From assembly GCA_005656395.1 (NCBI GenBank), contig SRSI01000073.1, positions 496,001-560,000 of the forward strand: a stretch of 64,000 bases of DNA, in the 5' to 3' direction. This stretch comes from Strongyloides papillosus (lineage: Eukaryota; Nematoda; Chromadorea; Rhabditida; Strongyloididae). Of this stretch, positions 33,397-45,245 are shown piece by piece. The translations under genes were made by a program, and so were the position numbers. The stretch's first letter is position 1; every line of letters starts with the position of its first letter. The notes under the pieces are model-generated. The model worked only from the letters and a program-made list of their open reading frames with translations, had not been told where the DNA came from and ran no database searches.

Positions 33397-33456
33397 TATA
33401 AATGCTTTAAAATGTAACATTTATAAATGTAATACATAGTCTACTTTACTATATAT

Positions 33457-33700
33457 TTATTTGATAGAAAAAAGCTAAAATAAAGACAATATATTTGATT
33501 ACAAGAAAACCATTACTTACCCTGATCCGGATACAAGCCTTTATGGTATGTAATGGTTTTCTATGCGCTTTTATATTGTAATAAGATTGATATAAATCAA
33601 TCACATTTACAACATAGGGTGGAAGCACAAAGAAAAACACAATTAATAAAATAATTAAGATTGATAATATAATGTTATAATTAGTTAAAGTAATTTTCAT
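33457..33700 (-). CDS. Hypothetical small membrane or secreted protein
   Basis: Exon 1 33700-33521 and a tiny exon 2 33474-33457, joined across a 46-bp GTAAGT...TTTTAG intron in phase 0, give 65 aa. Residues about 9-33 form one hydrophobic segment (ILSILIILLIVFFFVLPPYV), followed by a short tail with HRKPLHTIKACIRIR. No family is recognised. It may be the truncated first exon of a longer gene cut by the repeat ending at 33396. Confidence 0.35.
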
Positions 33701-33748
33701 TTTTTAGCATAATCTCGTTTCATATCATCTTAAAGAATAAGTATTGAT

Positions 33749-34600
33749 TTATACATCACTGCCGGTAAAATATCTTTTATGTGCTGGAGATAATTCTTTC
33801 TCTACAATATTATAATCAGGCCAATGTTGTTTTACATCATTTACAGTTTTTGTAATCTTAGATTCAATGCCTTTTGCAAGACTATCTACCAATTTATTCA
33901 ATGATGAAGTTTTAGATTTGAAGTGCTTATTTTCCCATACTATGTCTTTCATGGTACATACAGTCATTAATGAGTCAATATTCTTCCATAACTTATTCTG
34001 AGCTTGTGAAATATCAGATGAGTATTTAGAAAGTATTTCAGGTCTATCAATGGGTTCAAGGGAGTATGTATTGTCAGATAATAATGTAATAGTTTTCTTT
34101 GTTTCATTTTGACATAATATTATAAAAATCATAACTGCTGCTACTTCATATCTTGCACTAGTTGGTCTACCAGATAAAAAATTATGTGCCTTATAATATT
34201 CCATTACTTTTTCTTTAAACTTTAATTAAATAATACCTACACCTTTAATTACGTTAGATGAAGTAGCTTTTGAATTTGGACAACTACCATCACAAAATAT
34301 AAATATATCACTAGATGAAGCTTTTTTAAATTCTTTGATGTCCATATCAGAGTATAAAAGTAGTTCCAGTTGTTGAATCAAACTATTTACTCAAATCGGA
34401 TATCGAGGAGGAAGAAGCAGAAGATAGATTAAGAGAATGTGGTGATAATACTTCACTGTTAACATTATTACAAATATTGTCGTCAGCAGGTTCAATTTTT
34501 AAGTGAAATTTTATATAATTCCATTCTTGAGAATCATTAATTGCATTATTAGCATAAATAAAAGATTGTTCAGGTGAACAGTTTGATATAGAATCACTTT
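33749..34600 (-). pseudogene. Decayed RNase H end of a second LTR retrotransposon
   Basis: Minus-strand frames match the C-terminal RNase H of the 20-kb element: IFCDGSCPNSKA (D of DGS), YEVAAVMIFII at the Glu strand, ITLLSDNTYSL (SDN), and a NKLVDSLAKG end. An in-frame TAA lies near 34230. Another frame before it carries an acidic/Ser-rich spacer ending SSSSISDLSK, analogous to the integrase-RNase H linker. The piggyBac inserted at 34601-34604 separates this from more of the same element at 36806-36945. It is a clearly older, dead relative of the intact element. Confidence 0.75.
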
Positions 34601-34604
34601 TTAA

Positions 34605-36801
34605 CCCTTTCGCTGCCGGGATTTTTTCTCTTTGTATTACGCACTCCTCTGTGTATAAAAGAGAAAGAGTACTTTCACATAAAATTAAGGGTTGACAAAA
34701 AATTGGTAATATCTTTCTTTAATAAAAATTAATATGTAACAATTAAAATAAGCTAAAAGTACAGTTTTTTAATAAAAAAAAGAGATAATTTGATTTTTTA
34801 TAATGGGAATTGATGCTAAATCTTGACGGGAATTGATAAAGCATAAAAAAATTCTTTTATTACATAAATAATTTTTTAATTTAATAATATTATTGAAATA
34901 TTTTAAATTGTCTACACTAAAATGGAATTTTTAACAATTAATGATGAAGCAAATAATGAGCGGATTTGGACTGATAAGGAGAACTTTCTGAAGCTAAGTT
35001 TTACTGGGGAACCAGGACTAAAAAGTATGTTAAATAATAATAGCATGGCAATAGATTATTTTAACATGTTCTTAGATAATGATATTTTAAGAATGATTGT
35101 TGATATGACTAATGCCACTGCTAATAAATTTAAAAATGATTTAGATAAAAATTTAGAATGGAATAGCTTGACTATTCCTGAATTTAAAAAATTTTTGGAG
35201 CTGTTCTTGCATATGGGTAGTATTGTTCTTCCGTCAATCCAAGATTATTGGAGGTCAGATGAACTCTATGATTTCACTATATTTAGGAATACTATGTCTA
35301 GCAGTAGATTTCTATGCATATATAGATTCCTAACATTTGAAGATAAGGGTTCATCCGATGATCGACTTGAAAAAGTTAGATTTTTATCTAACCATTTTAA
35401 TAAGATCATGGAAGAACAATATTACCCCTCACGAGAGTTATGCATTGACGAATCAATGATGGATTTCAAAGGAAAATTATTGTTTCGTCAATTCATAAAA
35501 AATAAAAAACATAAATTTGGGTAAAATTTTATATTTTGACCAAACCAAATGGTTTAATTTTAAAACATCGTATATACGATGGAACAAAAATTGAATTTGA
35601 TGGTTCTTCAAGTACAACCGAGTCAATAGTTCTCGATCTTATGAAGAGCTATTTAAGTAAAGGCCATTCTCTATACATGGACAATTTTTATAATAGTATA
35701 AAATTATCAGAACGTCTATTAGAGTTTGCTACTTATTCTACCGGTACCTTGAGGTCTAATAGAAAATTGAATCCTCGTGAGGTAGTAGATGCAAAGTTGA
35801 AAAAAGGGGAAATAATAAGTCGCTATTCTTACAACGTTGGAATAACTAAATGGCGTGATACTAAAGAAGTCACCGTTATTTCAACAGAGTTTAATGGTGA
35901 CGTTTTAAATTTAAAAAATAGGTGGGGTAAAAACATAAGGAAACCTACATCAATTCATTCATATAATCAAATTATGGGTGGAATTGATCCTATGGACCAA
36001 ATAATTTCGTATTATACGAATCTTAGGAAAACGTCTAGGTGGCATATGAAAGTGAATTTTCGATTAATCGAAATAATTATTCATAATTCCCATATTTTAA
36101 ATACCACCCATACGTCTAAAAAAATACCCCTTAGAGAATTTAGGGAAGAAATCATTAAAGATTTACTAAAAAAAGAAACTCCCCCATTCATAGAAATAAG
36201 GAAAAGACCCTTAGTTCATTGCCCCATAAAATTTGAAAAAGTAGGAGGTAGTAACTATACCCAACGTAAAAGATGTATCTTTTGTGCAAAATCAAATATT
36301 CGAAAGGATACATCTTATTACTGCGGAACTTGTTACAATGATCCTCCATTGTGCAAAAATAATTGTTTTTCTAAATATCATTTAGAAAATCACCAAATTT
36401 TTAAGCTGTTCAAACAATAATGTCTTTTTTATTTCCTTAATTTTACCTGTAAAGGCGATATTATTTTTTGAACAATCTAATATATTAAATTTTTTAAAAT
36501 CTAGTTCAAAAATTATTTTTACGTGTATATTTTTTGTATTTTACTACATTTTTTATTTTAGATTTTGATAGTAACAGTCACGGGATAGAAGAATTTTTTA
36601 AATTTTTAAAAATTTTTATTTTTTTATTTATTACTTTTAATTTCTTTTTTTTCTTCTCTTCTTTTTTTTAATATAAATAATTTATATCATTTTTACTTAA
36701 AATAACTTTATTCCAAAATATTCCATCTTATGTACAAATTACCACAGTACATTAACATTTTTGTTTATGACGCATATATGCGTCATCTGGTCGGGAAAGG
36801 G
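34605..36801 (+). mobile_element. piggyBac-like DNA transposon (2197 bp)
   Basis: CCCTTTCGCTGCC...GGTCGGGAAAGGG between TTAA duplications (34601-34604, 36802-36805). A transposase lies inside. Subterminal blocks (GTATTACGCACTCC on the left; TGACGCATATATGCGTCA on the right) are shared with three MITEs in this window, so this is the parental family. Confidence 0.93.
34922..36420 (+). pseudogene. piggyBac transposase, one frameshift
   Basis: Two adjacent frames, 34922-35524 and 35536-36420, together cover about 500 codons of a DDE/D transposase. The catalytic aspartates appear intact: DESMMDFKG (Asp at 35447), YMDNFYNS (Asp at 35680), GGIDPMDQ (Asp at 35986 and 35995). The C-terminal Cys-rich zinc domain (CIFC, YYCGTCY, CKNNC, H) is complete. 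The break at 35520-35536, after KKHKFG, is a single frameshift with an early TAA and not an intron (too short). piggyBac enzymes excise precisely and target TTAA. The element is probably recently inactivated. Confidence 0.88.
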
Positions 36802-36805
36802 TTAA

Positions 36806-36945
36806 TGGTAACAGAGTGGAATTATGTCTATATTTGATGACAAAATTCCTACTTAAATAACTTGAGAAGGGGTGAAATTCTCATTTTAAGGACTAATCAC
36901 TATTTTAAATTGTCATCAATGTCCAGTAGGTAAGTTTCACCATAT
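36806..36945 (-). pseudogene. Continuation of the split retrotransposon remnant
   Basis: The minus strand contains GETYLLDIDDNLK then stops, matching GSRTYLIKDSEQNE in the post-integrase tail of the intact element at about 23600-23640. Its position on the far side of the piggyBac shows that the latter jumped into this older copy. Confidence 0.55.
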
Positions 36946-38004
36946 TATTATTATATTATATATTTTTATTATAGCATTTAAACACCAATAAAATATTTTA
37001 CTACAGTTTATCTTGATATCTATTAGTAAAAATTATAGAGGTTGTTTTTATTGGAGTGTTGCACCGCTCAAAAGATACCTTTTATTTAAATCACAAAATA
37101 TAGACATATTACAATTTAAACAGATATTTAAATAAAAGAATTAACTAACAGACTCAACTATGGCCTTCTGGAATACAAAGAGATAGTACAATAAAAATAA
37201 TTAATAAAAGCTTACAGTTGAACAAAACAGATCTGTGATAACTTATCACCAGAATAATATCAGATTTCAGAACAGTAGTTTAACCCTAAAATATACAATA
37301 ATTAGGTAACATAAGATATACTAAAAATGATGAAATAGTACAATGACTAAAGATGTAAATGAAATAAAATGTCAGATCTGTATTATATATAAAAAGAAAA
37401 AAATCTTCTAGAAATACAAAACAAAGAGCTAACTTTGGGATAATGTTTTTCCCATGATCTAGATAATTCTATAAGAAAAAATAGAAGAGAAATAGAAGAG
37501 CCTTAGGTATAAAGAATAAAGTGCAAATGAGAACATTCGATAAGAGACTATATTCTTACAAATTTAAATTTTGTCATTGTTTTTGTTTGACCTGGTATAA
37601 AGCCACCTTCATTTTATAATAGATAGCAATAATTGGAAAAAGATGTTATTATTCTGTAATCCCAAAATATTAAGAAATTTTATATTCTAATATATATTAA
37701 TATTGTAAAAATTTTAGAAGTTTAAGTGGAAGTGCTTGAGGTTAAAGCATTATACTGGTCTTATAATATAGTGTTAAGGATATAAAAATTATTACTTTCA
37801 TAGAAGGTAAATTTTGATATTTTTATTGTATCTTATATTTATATAAATTTGAAGATGTGTCACTAAATAAAATTATTTAACTCAGTAAAATAATATCAAT
37901 ATTTATTGTGCTTTGATTTTACATATATTTTTAATAATTTTGTAAACAATTTCAAGTATTTAAGAGAATTTAATTTTTAAAATGTTGAAATAAAATATTT
38001 CTAA
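36946..38004. other. Gene-free AT-rich stretch
   Basis: Upstream region of the plus-strand TTL gene; no other feature supported. Confidence 0.5.
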
Positions 38005-38441
38005 ATGACATTTTTTAAATCATTGATAATATTTATATTTATTGTTTCAATATTTATAAATATTATTTCGATATCTGAAAGTGCTAAAACTAAAAAAAAA
38101 TTGGAGAAAAACAATACTTATCTTTTTGGAACTTTTCTCTGCAATTCTTGTGGAGACAAAGACGTAATGATAGAATTATCCGAGGCAGGGAAACCTCTTC
38201 AAATTTATACTAGAGATTGTAAAAAAGGTTTTTTTTATATTTATTTATATTCATCATCATCGCGACCAGATAGTAAGTAAAAAATAGGAAAAATTACTTT
38301 TTTTTAATAGGATTTAAAGCTAGTTTTACTCAGTACTGTAACTCGACAGCAAGGAAATCAAAGTGGAATGTACAAGCAAAATATGTATCTACTATTAAAT
38401 TAGATAGTTTTTATACTTTTGGAATAATTAATCTTAAATAA
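38005..38441 (+). CDS. Transthyretin-like (TTL) family protein
   Basis: Exons 38005-38272 and 38311-38441 with a 38-bp phase-1 intron (GTAAGT...TAATAG); 132 aa. A signal peptide of about 26 residues (FKSLIIFIFIVSIFINII) is followed by YLFGTFLCNSCGDKDVMIEL, which matches the TTL first strands (GxLxCxGxPxxxVxVxL). Exon 2 has FKASFTQYCN and ends with SFYTFGIINLK (Y-IGxxxL). This is the only TTL gene here on the plus strand. It lies close to the TIR element starting at 38755. Confidence 0.8.
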
Positions 38442-38754
38442 TCTGAAAATAGAAAATTATTTGTCAAAGAAAGAAATAGTTTAAAAAATGCATTTTTCTA
38501 AATAGTAAAAAAATCCAGAAAACTAAAACATTTTTCTTTAGTAATTATTTACAATAATAATTTTATAATAATTTTCTAAAGAAATTATTTCTATTTTTGT
38601 ATCATTTTAAATTATTAATTGTTTAAAAATTAATTTAAAGTAAAATAAAAATCAATTTAGTATAGATAAATTAAATGTTTTTACATGAGAGCAGTAAACT
38701 AGAATTAATACTGATTAGAAAAGTATTAAATTTATTGACTAGATAATGTATATA
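38442..38754. other. Gene-free AT-rich stretch
   Basis: Short interval between the TTL gene and a TIR element; nothing seen. Confidence 0.5.
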
Positions 38755-39660
38755 CAGGGTGACACATAAGTTAATTTCATCAGTTGGAATATCGTCACTT
38801 TAGTTATAGTTTACAAAATTTTACCATATTCTATCTTTTCGAAAGCCTCATTTTTTTCTATAACATATTTTAAAATCGTTTTTAGATTCTAAGTTTAAAG
38901 AAAGTTATAATTATTTATGTAAATGCTGATTTTTCTATATATTTCAATTGAAAAAATTAAGCATAACTTTTTTTGTAAAAAGTAATTTTAAATAATATTA
39001 TAGTTATTCGATAGCCTAACTTTTTCTTTAAAGTATTAGAAGATTCATAGTTAAAAGTTAATGGGTAAGTAAAGTTATATACGTTTTTAAAGTTAACACT
39101 ATTTACAATTTATTAACAAGAATAAGTTTAGAAATTAAAAATAAAATTCGACCTTGATAATTAATAGTAGAAAGCATTTTAACTTTTAAAATGTCACAAT
39201 TAACAATAAATATAAATACTTTCTCTTCATTTTTTTGTAAAATATTTAAAAGTTTACATTAAATCTTTTTTTATATGAACAAAAACACATGGTGTTCAAT
39301 GTTTTATAATTTCACTTATTATTGACTTATAACAATAGCTTTTTAAGTGTTCTATAGAATGAAAGTTGGGATATTAGAAAGTTACAAGATTGTAGTAAAA
39401 TGTTAAAATCTTAAAAAGTTACAATAGTTTTTGAACAAATAAATTTTTATTTTTTTAACACAAATGACTAGAAAAAAATAGCACTCACATAATTCACTAT
39501 AACTTTCTTAAATTCTAAGTTTTTTTTTAAAGATCTTTGAATATGTTGCAGATACAAGTAAAGATATCGAATAAATATAATATTAAAAAATTCTATAAAG
39601 TACACAAAAAAGTTATTTAAAATTTTGTGCAAACTGTAATGTGACTTTAGGCTCATCCTG
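38755..39660. mobile_element. 906-bp TIR element, family 'CAGGGTG', copy 1
   Basis: Begins CAGGGTGACACATAAG and ends ...GCTCATCCTG, between TA dinucleotides (38753-38754, 39661-39662). The interior aligns block by block with 54790-55698 (e.g. GAACAAAAACACATGGTG; TTTTTATTTTTTTAA). It has no transposase and is non-autonomous. Confidence 0.75.
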
Positions 39661-39662
39661 TA

Positions 39663-40026
39663 TACTTTCTGCACGATAGTAGATATGTATGTAAACATCT
39701 AACATTTTATTGAGTTGTCTAACTAGATAAAATGCATTTTTTGCGTAAATTTATTATTTGTGACTTTTAAAAAAGTAGTTTTTTTCAAATTTAAAGTTAT
39801 ACATTACGCATGTAATCTATAGAATATAGTCAAATTTAAAGATACAAATAGAGTTATCTTTACATTCTTATTTATGCTTAACCTAAGCAAGTTGAAGCGA
39901 GGATACTTTTTCCAAATAATATTGTCTTCTTTAAGTTTTTTTTATAACTGATAAACTTTAATGCACAATCAGTGTTAGTTAATTCGTAATAAATCAAAAT
40001 AAGTTTCTGTAATGCCACCTTCAATA
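39663..40026. other. Gene-free AT-rich stretch
   Basis: Spacer between two repeat elements; nothing seen. Confidence 0.5.
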
Positions 40027-40028
40027 TA

Positions 40029-41476
40029 CAGGGTGTTCCATAATTAACTCCCCACCTGCGAGAGCTTATAACTTTTTTCTACGAAGAGATAAAAACGTGA
40101 AATTTTGCAGGTTAGTAGAACTAAGAGACAATATTTTTTATTTTTTTTTATTTTTAAAAGATTATGGTCCCATTAGGACTTATGGCCATTTTAAAAAAAT
40201 GTGTTTTTTTCGCCTTTATGAGTACGTAACTTTTTTATATAAAGAGATATTGAGATGATTTTTTTACAGATCGTAAGCTCAACTTCTTTTGTACTATAAT
40301 TTTTAATATCATAAATATTGAACTTCATTAACATTGTTTAATTTTTAATTGAAACAAAAAAACCACGATTTTTGCCAAAATTACGTAGTTTTTTCAAAAT
40401 TAAAGCTCATTGAGAAGATTCTCACTAAAGTGTTATCATTATTCTGATAGAGTTAACGAAGCTCTATCGAATGAGTGCAGTGCCATTAAACTAAAATGTC
40501 ATTGACGAAAGTTATGATTTACCAAAGATTACAAATTTCGTACTTTTGGTAAAAAATTAAGTTATAAACACTATTTTTTCAACATATTTATAACCTAATA
40601 GTATTATTTTGATCAATAAAGTATGCTAATTTACAGTATATTGCTCATTTGTCCATATTTGGCCAAAAAAATTCCAATAATTTTTATCACTTAAATTTTT
40701 TTAAAAATCATTTTTCTTAACATTTACTACAATTTATCTGCGATTTATACCATTTTACATAACAATTGCCCTATAAGAGCATTTTTATGCATCTTTCAAA
40801 AATTTCGCATTTTCGACCTTATTCTCATTGGATTTATGTTCGAAATATAAACAATTAGCAATAAAAAATAAAATAATATTTTAACTACTTTCAATAAATA
40901 ATCATTATCGATGTTAAAAAATTGAAAAAAATAGCATACTTTTTTTCAAATACTAAAGAAAATGAAAAATTAGACAATTTTTTAATTGTCATAACTTTTT
41001 TGAAACTTATTACCAAGAAACAAGATTATTACCGTTAAATAAGGCATCGTTTACTCTATCAGAATAATGATAACACTTTAGTGAGAATCTTCTCAATGAC
41101 CTTTAATTTTGAAAAAACTACAGAATTTTGGCAAAAATCGTGGTTTTTTTGTTTCAAATAAAAATTAAACAATGTTAATGAAGTTCAATATTTATGATAT
41201 TAAAAATTACAGTACAAAAGAAATTGAGCTTTCGATCTGTAAAAAAATCATCTCAGTATCTCTTTATATAAAAAAGCTACGTACTCATAAAGGCGAAATA
41301 AACATATTTTTTTAAAATAGCCATAAGTCCTAATGGGACCATAATTTTTTAAATATAAAAAAAATAAAAAATATTGTCTCTTAGTTCTACTAACCTGCAA
41401 AATGTCACGTTTTTATCTCTTCGTAGAAAAAAGTTATAAGCTCTCGCAGGTGGGGAGTTAATTATGGAACACCCTG
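40029..41476. mobile_element. 1.45-kb foldback element with ~430-bp arms
   Basis: Left arm 40029-40460 and right arm 41049-41476 are near-perfect inverted copies, starting CAGGGTGTTCCATAATT and ending with its inverse, with TA on both sides. Shared blocks include CTCCCCACCTGCGAGAGC and GGTTAGTAGAACTAAGAG. The unique centre is about 590 bp and AT-rich. It has no protein frame. The first seven bases match the CAGGGTG family. Confidence 0.88.
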
Positions 41477-41668
41477 TATTTCAAGTAATCGGTAATAAAA
41501 ACTGAATGTTTAGGTGTTAATACATTTGATTTTTTATTGTTCTATTATTTGTTTCAACAATTTTTGTAAAAATTTTAAAATATTCTGTACACAAAACCTA
41601 AAATGTCAAGTTAACCATTACAATTTATATAAGAAAAAAGAGGTATATTTGATAGCATTTTGAGACTT

Positions 41669-41809
41669 ACGGTTTTACCCCATTTTGCAAACACATTCTA
41701 TCTCGTTTTGCATGTACAAAACGAGGTAGAATGTATACGCAAAATAAAGTAGAATGTATACAAAAAATGAGACAAAAATATATATGCAAAATGGGTAAAA
41801 CCATAGGCT
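41669..41809. mobile_element. ~140-bp palindromic MITE
   Basis: Outer inverted repeat TACGGTTTTACCCCATTTTG / CAAAATGGGTAAAACCATA. Inside the left half is a second strong hairpin, 41693-41734, whose arms ACATTCTA-CTCGTTTTG and CAAAACGAG-TAGAATGT flank CATGTA. Further ATAGAATGTAT-like repeats follow. Confidence 0.7.
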
Positions 41810-41974
41810 ACGAAATGAACTAGAATGTAGATGTAAATGTGGTAGAGTGTAGTTCGGCGTCTACCACAATTTAAATGTTCGGTTATTTTAAGTTCACCTA
41901 CGGTTTGTAGCATTCTGAGCATTTTCGGTCGAAAAGGCATGTTTAGGTTTTGTGTGTGCTGAAACGATTGATAC

Positions 41975-42205
41975 CTCATTTTGTAGCCAAGAATTTATTC
42001 TATCAAAATTAGTTAGCTTTTGTTTATTGAACTTCATATTTTTAAGATATTAAATGTCAAACATAAAAAAACAAAAATTTTTAACATTGACTAACAATAT
42101 TCAATAATTTTTATTGAAGTCAATTCTTGAGCTACTGAAACTGTTGATATCTCATTTTATAGCCAAGAATCTACTCTATCTAATTTAGTTAGCTTTTGAT
42201 GATAG
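41975..42205. repeat. Short tandem duplication
   Basis: A ~50-bp block (TCATTTTGTAGCCAAGAAT...TTAGTTAGCTTTTG) occurs at 41975-42025 and again at about 42153-42203 with a few differences, spaced about 178 bp apart. Confidence 0.6.
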
Positions 42206-42618
42206 GTTGTCAATTAATAAAAATATTAGTAAATAGTTAAATTAATTAACAGTAAAAAAAGTGTTTTTCAAATTTTTTAATATTTTATCAGCATTTTTGG
42301 TATCACTTGACTTCAAATTTCATTCTGATTATAAAAATAGTATTTATTTTTCAAAATAATTGTTTATTTAAAAGTTATTTACTTATAAACAACATTGACA
42401 CTTTACCACATTATTTTAGATGTGGAAAATGTTTTTAAAAAACAACTTTATTGCATCTTACTAATTAAAATCATCGTCTGACTTTGTTTTTATATTTTGA
42501 TCATTATTATTACTTGAAATAGATGCATTTACTTCCTCTTCAAAGATATTTTTAGCAATAGTTTTATATTTTTCTATTCTATATGTGATAAAAAATTTTT
42601 ATGATTTGTTTTACTTAT

Positions 42619-43930
42619 CTATACACACAAAAACGATTTCTGACATTTTAGTATGTACACTGCAAAAATAACGTTTTTACAATGTATTTTTTAAAACGTC
42701 TCTCCAAATGAAAATTTACAATAATTACCGAAATTTTTAATCATAAGAGAGCATGGTTAATAAGTAAATTTATTGAATAATAAGTATAATGTAACAATAA
42801 TTAAATTATTAATAATATGATAAAAATAAACTAGTTTCTAAGTAAAAAAATGTATTTTTCAAAAAGAAATTTGATATATTATTGTATTTTTTCTAATGAA
42901 TAGTAACTTTTTCAACTTATCATCAATATCATCTGTGGTAGATTGAGATGTTGCTCCCAAGTTTTGCCAAAAAACAACAATTTACATACTTAAAATGTTA
43001 AATAAACTTTGTAACACAAGAAAATTGGTTCCTTCTTTTCTTTTACTTGATGAAGTATGTTCGTCACTAAAATTTGGAAAAAATGTTGATGAAAAGGAAC
43101 TTATAAATATTCTTCAAAACATAGTTTGGATTACTAAAATAAAAATATAAGAAAATGATGTTTCTGCTTTGAAGTTAATCGCATCAAAGTTGCTTAAAGT
43201 AAATAAACATTCTGTTGGAGAATTTTTTAATGTTGAAAAGTACAATATCTTCTCCATAAGGAATAAAATTCTAATTGGCTCACAACATTTTGGAGGATTA
43301 AAATTTTTTTTATGTTTTTTCAATCAGAGGCTCCATATACCATGATGGACATACATACCAAATATGGAAGCTATTGGACAAGTTTGAAGTTTATAAAACA
43401 AGTCCGGATTCTCATTTCCTGAATTTTATGAAATCCATGGACACTCTAATTTCTTGAAAACAACTTCAAGAAGTCTAAAAAACTTCTATATATGTATATT
43501 TGAGTTCATATAAGACAAAATTGAATTATTTTAGAAAAATATATTTGGCCAACAATTATCGAAAATTGGACCTCAAGATTTAGACCCCAAACATATCCCA
43601 TTGAATTTGTGTATTCAATTGCATATACCCGAAAATATTTATTCCTGTGAAGTAAATACTTCTTGATATTGAAACATCTATTTTTAAGATTATCAATTTC
43701 TAAAGGCGAATTTTGTTATATATGTATTCGGGCATTTTTGCCCATTGCAAACATTAGGATTGAAACTTTGCCTAATATTGTCGATTCAATTTTATTAGAT
43801 TTAAAAATTAAAAAAACATTTTTCCAATTTTTGCAATTAAACAATAATTGCATTGTAAACGAATACCTCAATGCATTGCAATAGGTATTAAAAAAACCAT
43901 GAAAATGTCCGAATTTGTTTTTGTGTGTAC
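42619..43930 (+). mobile_element. 1.3-kb TIR element with decayed ORF remnants
   Basis: The left end TACACACAAAAACGATTTCT and the inverse of the right end (ACACACAAAAACAAATTC) both continue into GACATTTT. The plus strand has coding-like pieces, including KLVPSFLLLDEVCSSLKFG, FGKNVDEKELINILQNIV and FPEFYEIHGHSNFL, broken by stops. The last open piece is 43663-43884. The family of the encoded protein is not recognised; it may be a dead transposase. Confidence 0.5.
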
Positions 43931-44802
43931 GTAATTCAAATCAAACCTGGCTTATAGATTAGTTTTATAAACTAGTTTACTGTAGCTTATGGTTTATCGA
44001 AGTGTTAATTAACATTTTTTCCTTTTTTAGTTTTGAAGGTGGTGAAAGTGTTTTTTCTGCTGAATAATGAGTCCCACACAGCATTTACAGTTTAAACTAT
44101 TTAAGAATTAAAAGTATTAAGTTAATTAATAAATTAATATTTCATAAATAAACAGTTTGAATTATTAAACAATATATATTTGTTTTGTTTAAATTTTCTA
44201 AGAGAACTTTTTAAAAGTTCTTAAATAAGACAATTGAAATTATCGTTAATCAATTAGTTTATTGCTTTTAATTTCTATACACTATTTAGTATCTAAACGT
44301 TTTTAAACTCTTTACAAAACATTTATAGCAGCTATTACTCTAAATTTTTATATATTTGTGTATATTTTCATTTTTTAGATGATTTTACTAAACAAATTAT
44401 TAAACTTATCAATAAGAAGATTCTTTAATTTATTAAGAACTAAAGCTTAATTTTTTTAGTCAAATTTTTATTACGTATGTTTTTTTAATATAATTATAGT
44501 AATTTAGAGTAACATTAAAAAAATAGTTGCGAATCGGCACTTCTAAATTAGCTATAATTAATAATACTCATTTATACGAAAAATAACAATCTTTTATCTA
44601 TTTTATGGATTGAAAAATTTTGAAGTACGTGCATAATTTTATATGGTTAACTATTTGTTAAAAATCATAACGGATATTTCTATAATAAGGGCTGAAGAAA
44701 GATTAAATAATTTATATTCTCTTTCTGATTATTCGTCTTTTATTCAATGAATTTTTATCAAAATGGTATTTTATTTAATTTAAAAATATTCTTTGTTGAA
44801 AG
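43931..44802. other. Gene-free AT-rich stretch
   Basis: 3' flank of the next minus-strand TTL gene; nothing seen. Confidence 0.5.
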
Positions 44803-45245
44803 TTAATATAATACTATGTGTCCAAGATTATAGAGACGTTTTATTTCTCTTGATCGAAAAATAAATCTAGTAGGAATTTGTTTAATAAACATTTTCTCCA
44901 CAAAAAACTTATAATGTGAACATCTATGAAATATTTTTACATAAAGATCTTTTAAAAATTGTTTCTTCTATAGTATCTTTACTTACGAGGTTTTCTAAAC
45001 TGTCTGACTTTTCCAGTAAGAAAGAATTTACTACCACTTTTTATTAAAGCCTCAGCTATTGGATGGTCCTCTTTCCTAATATTTGGCTTATCAGATATGG
45101 TAACGGCAACGTATGCTAAATTATTGTATTTACAAGAAATAATTCCTGAAATTTTGGCTATGTGTTGGAAATATGGAATCCATAATTCAATAGTTTTAAG
45201 TATATGGAAAATTAATAGCAATAAAAATGTTTTATAAAAAATCAT
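44803..45245 (-). CDS. Transthyretin-like (TTL) family protein
   Basis: Exon 1 45245-44987, exon 2 44948-44803, 38-bp phase-1 intron; 134 aa. An N-terminal hydrophobic stretch MIFYKTFLLLLIFHIL is probably a signal peptide. The first TTL strands are KISGIISCKYNNLAYVAVTI, and FFLTGKVRQFRKP ends exon 1. Exon 2 is LYVKIFHRCSHYKFF, MFIKQIPTRFIF, then LYNLGHIVLY. The second conserved Cys of the family is present (HRC). The first exon has lost the usual G-G at its C-end but keeps the pattern. It is closest in sequence to the neighbour at 45608-46103, suggesting local duplication. Confidence 0.8.

Noticed and set aside
35520..35536. Intron between the two piggyBac transposase frames
   Set aside because: The gap is only about 12 bases with no usable GT-AG; a frameshift explains it.
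39468..39698. 76-codon minus-strand frame
   Set aside because: Lies across the end of a TIR element and is not conserved in the homologous copy at 54790.
41698..41979. 93-codon minus-strand frame
   Set aside because: Overlaps the palindromic MITE and has no protein-like features.
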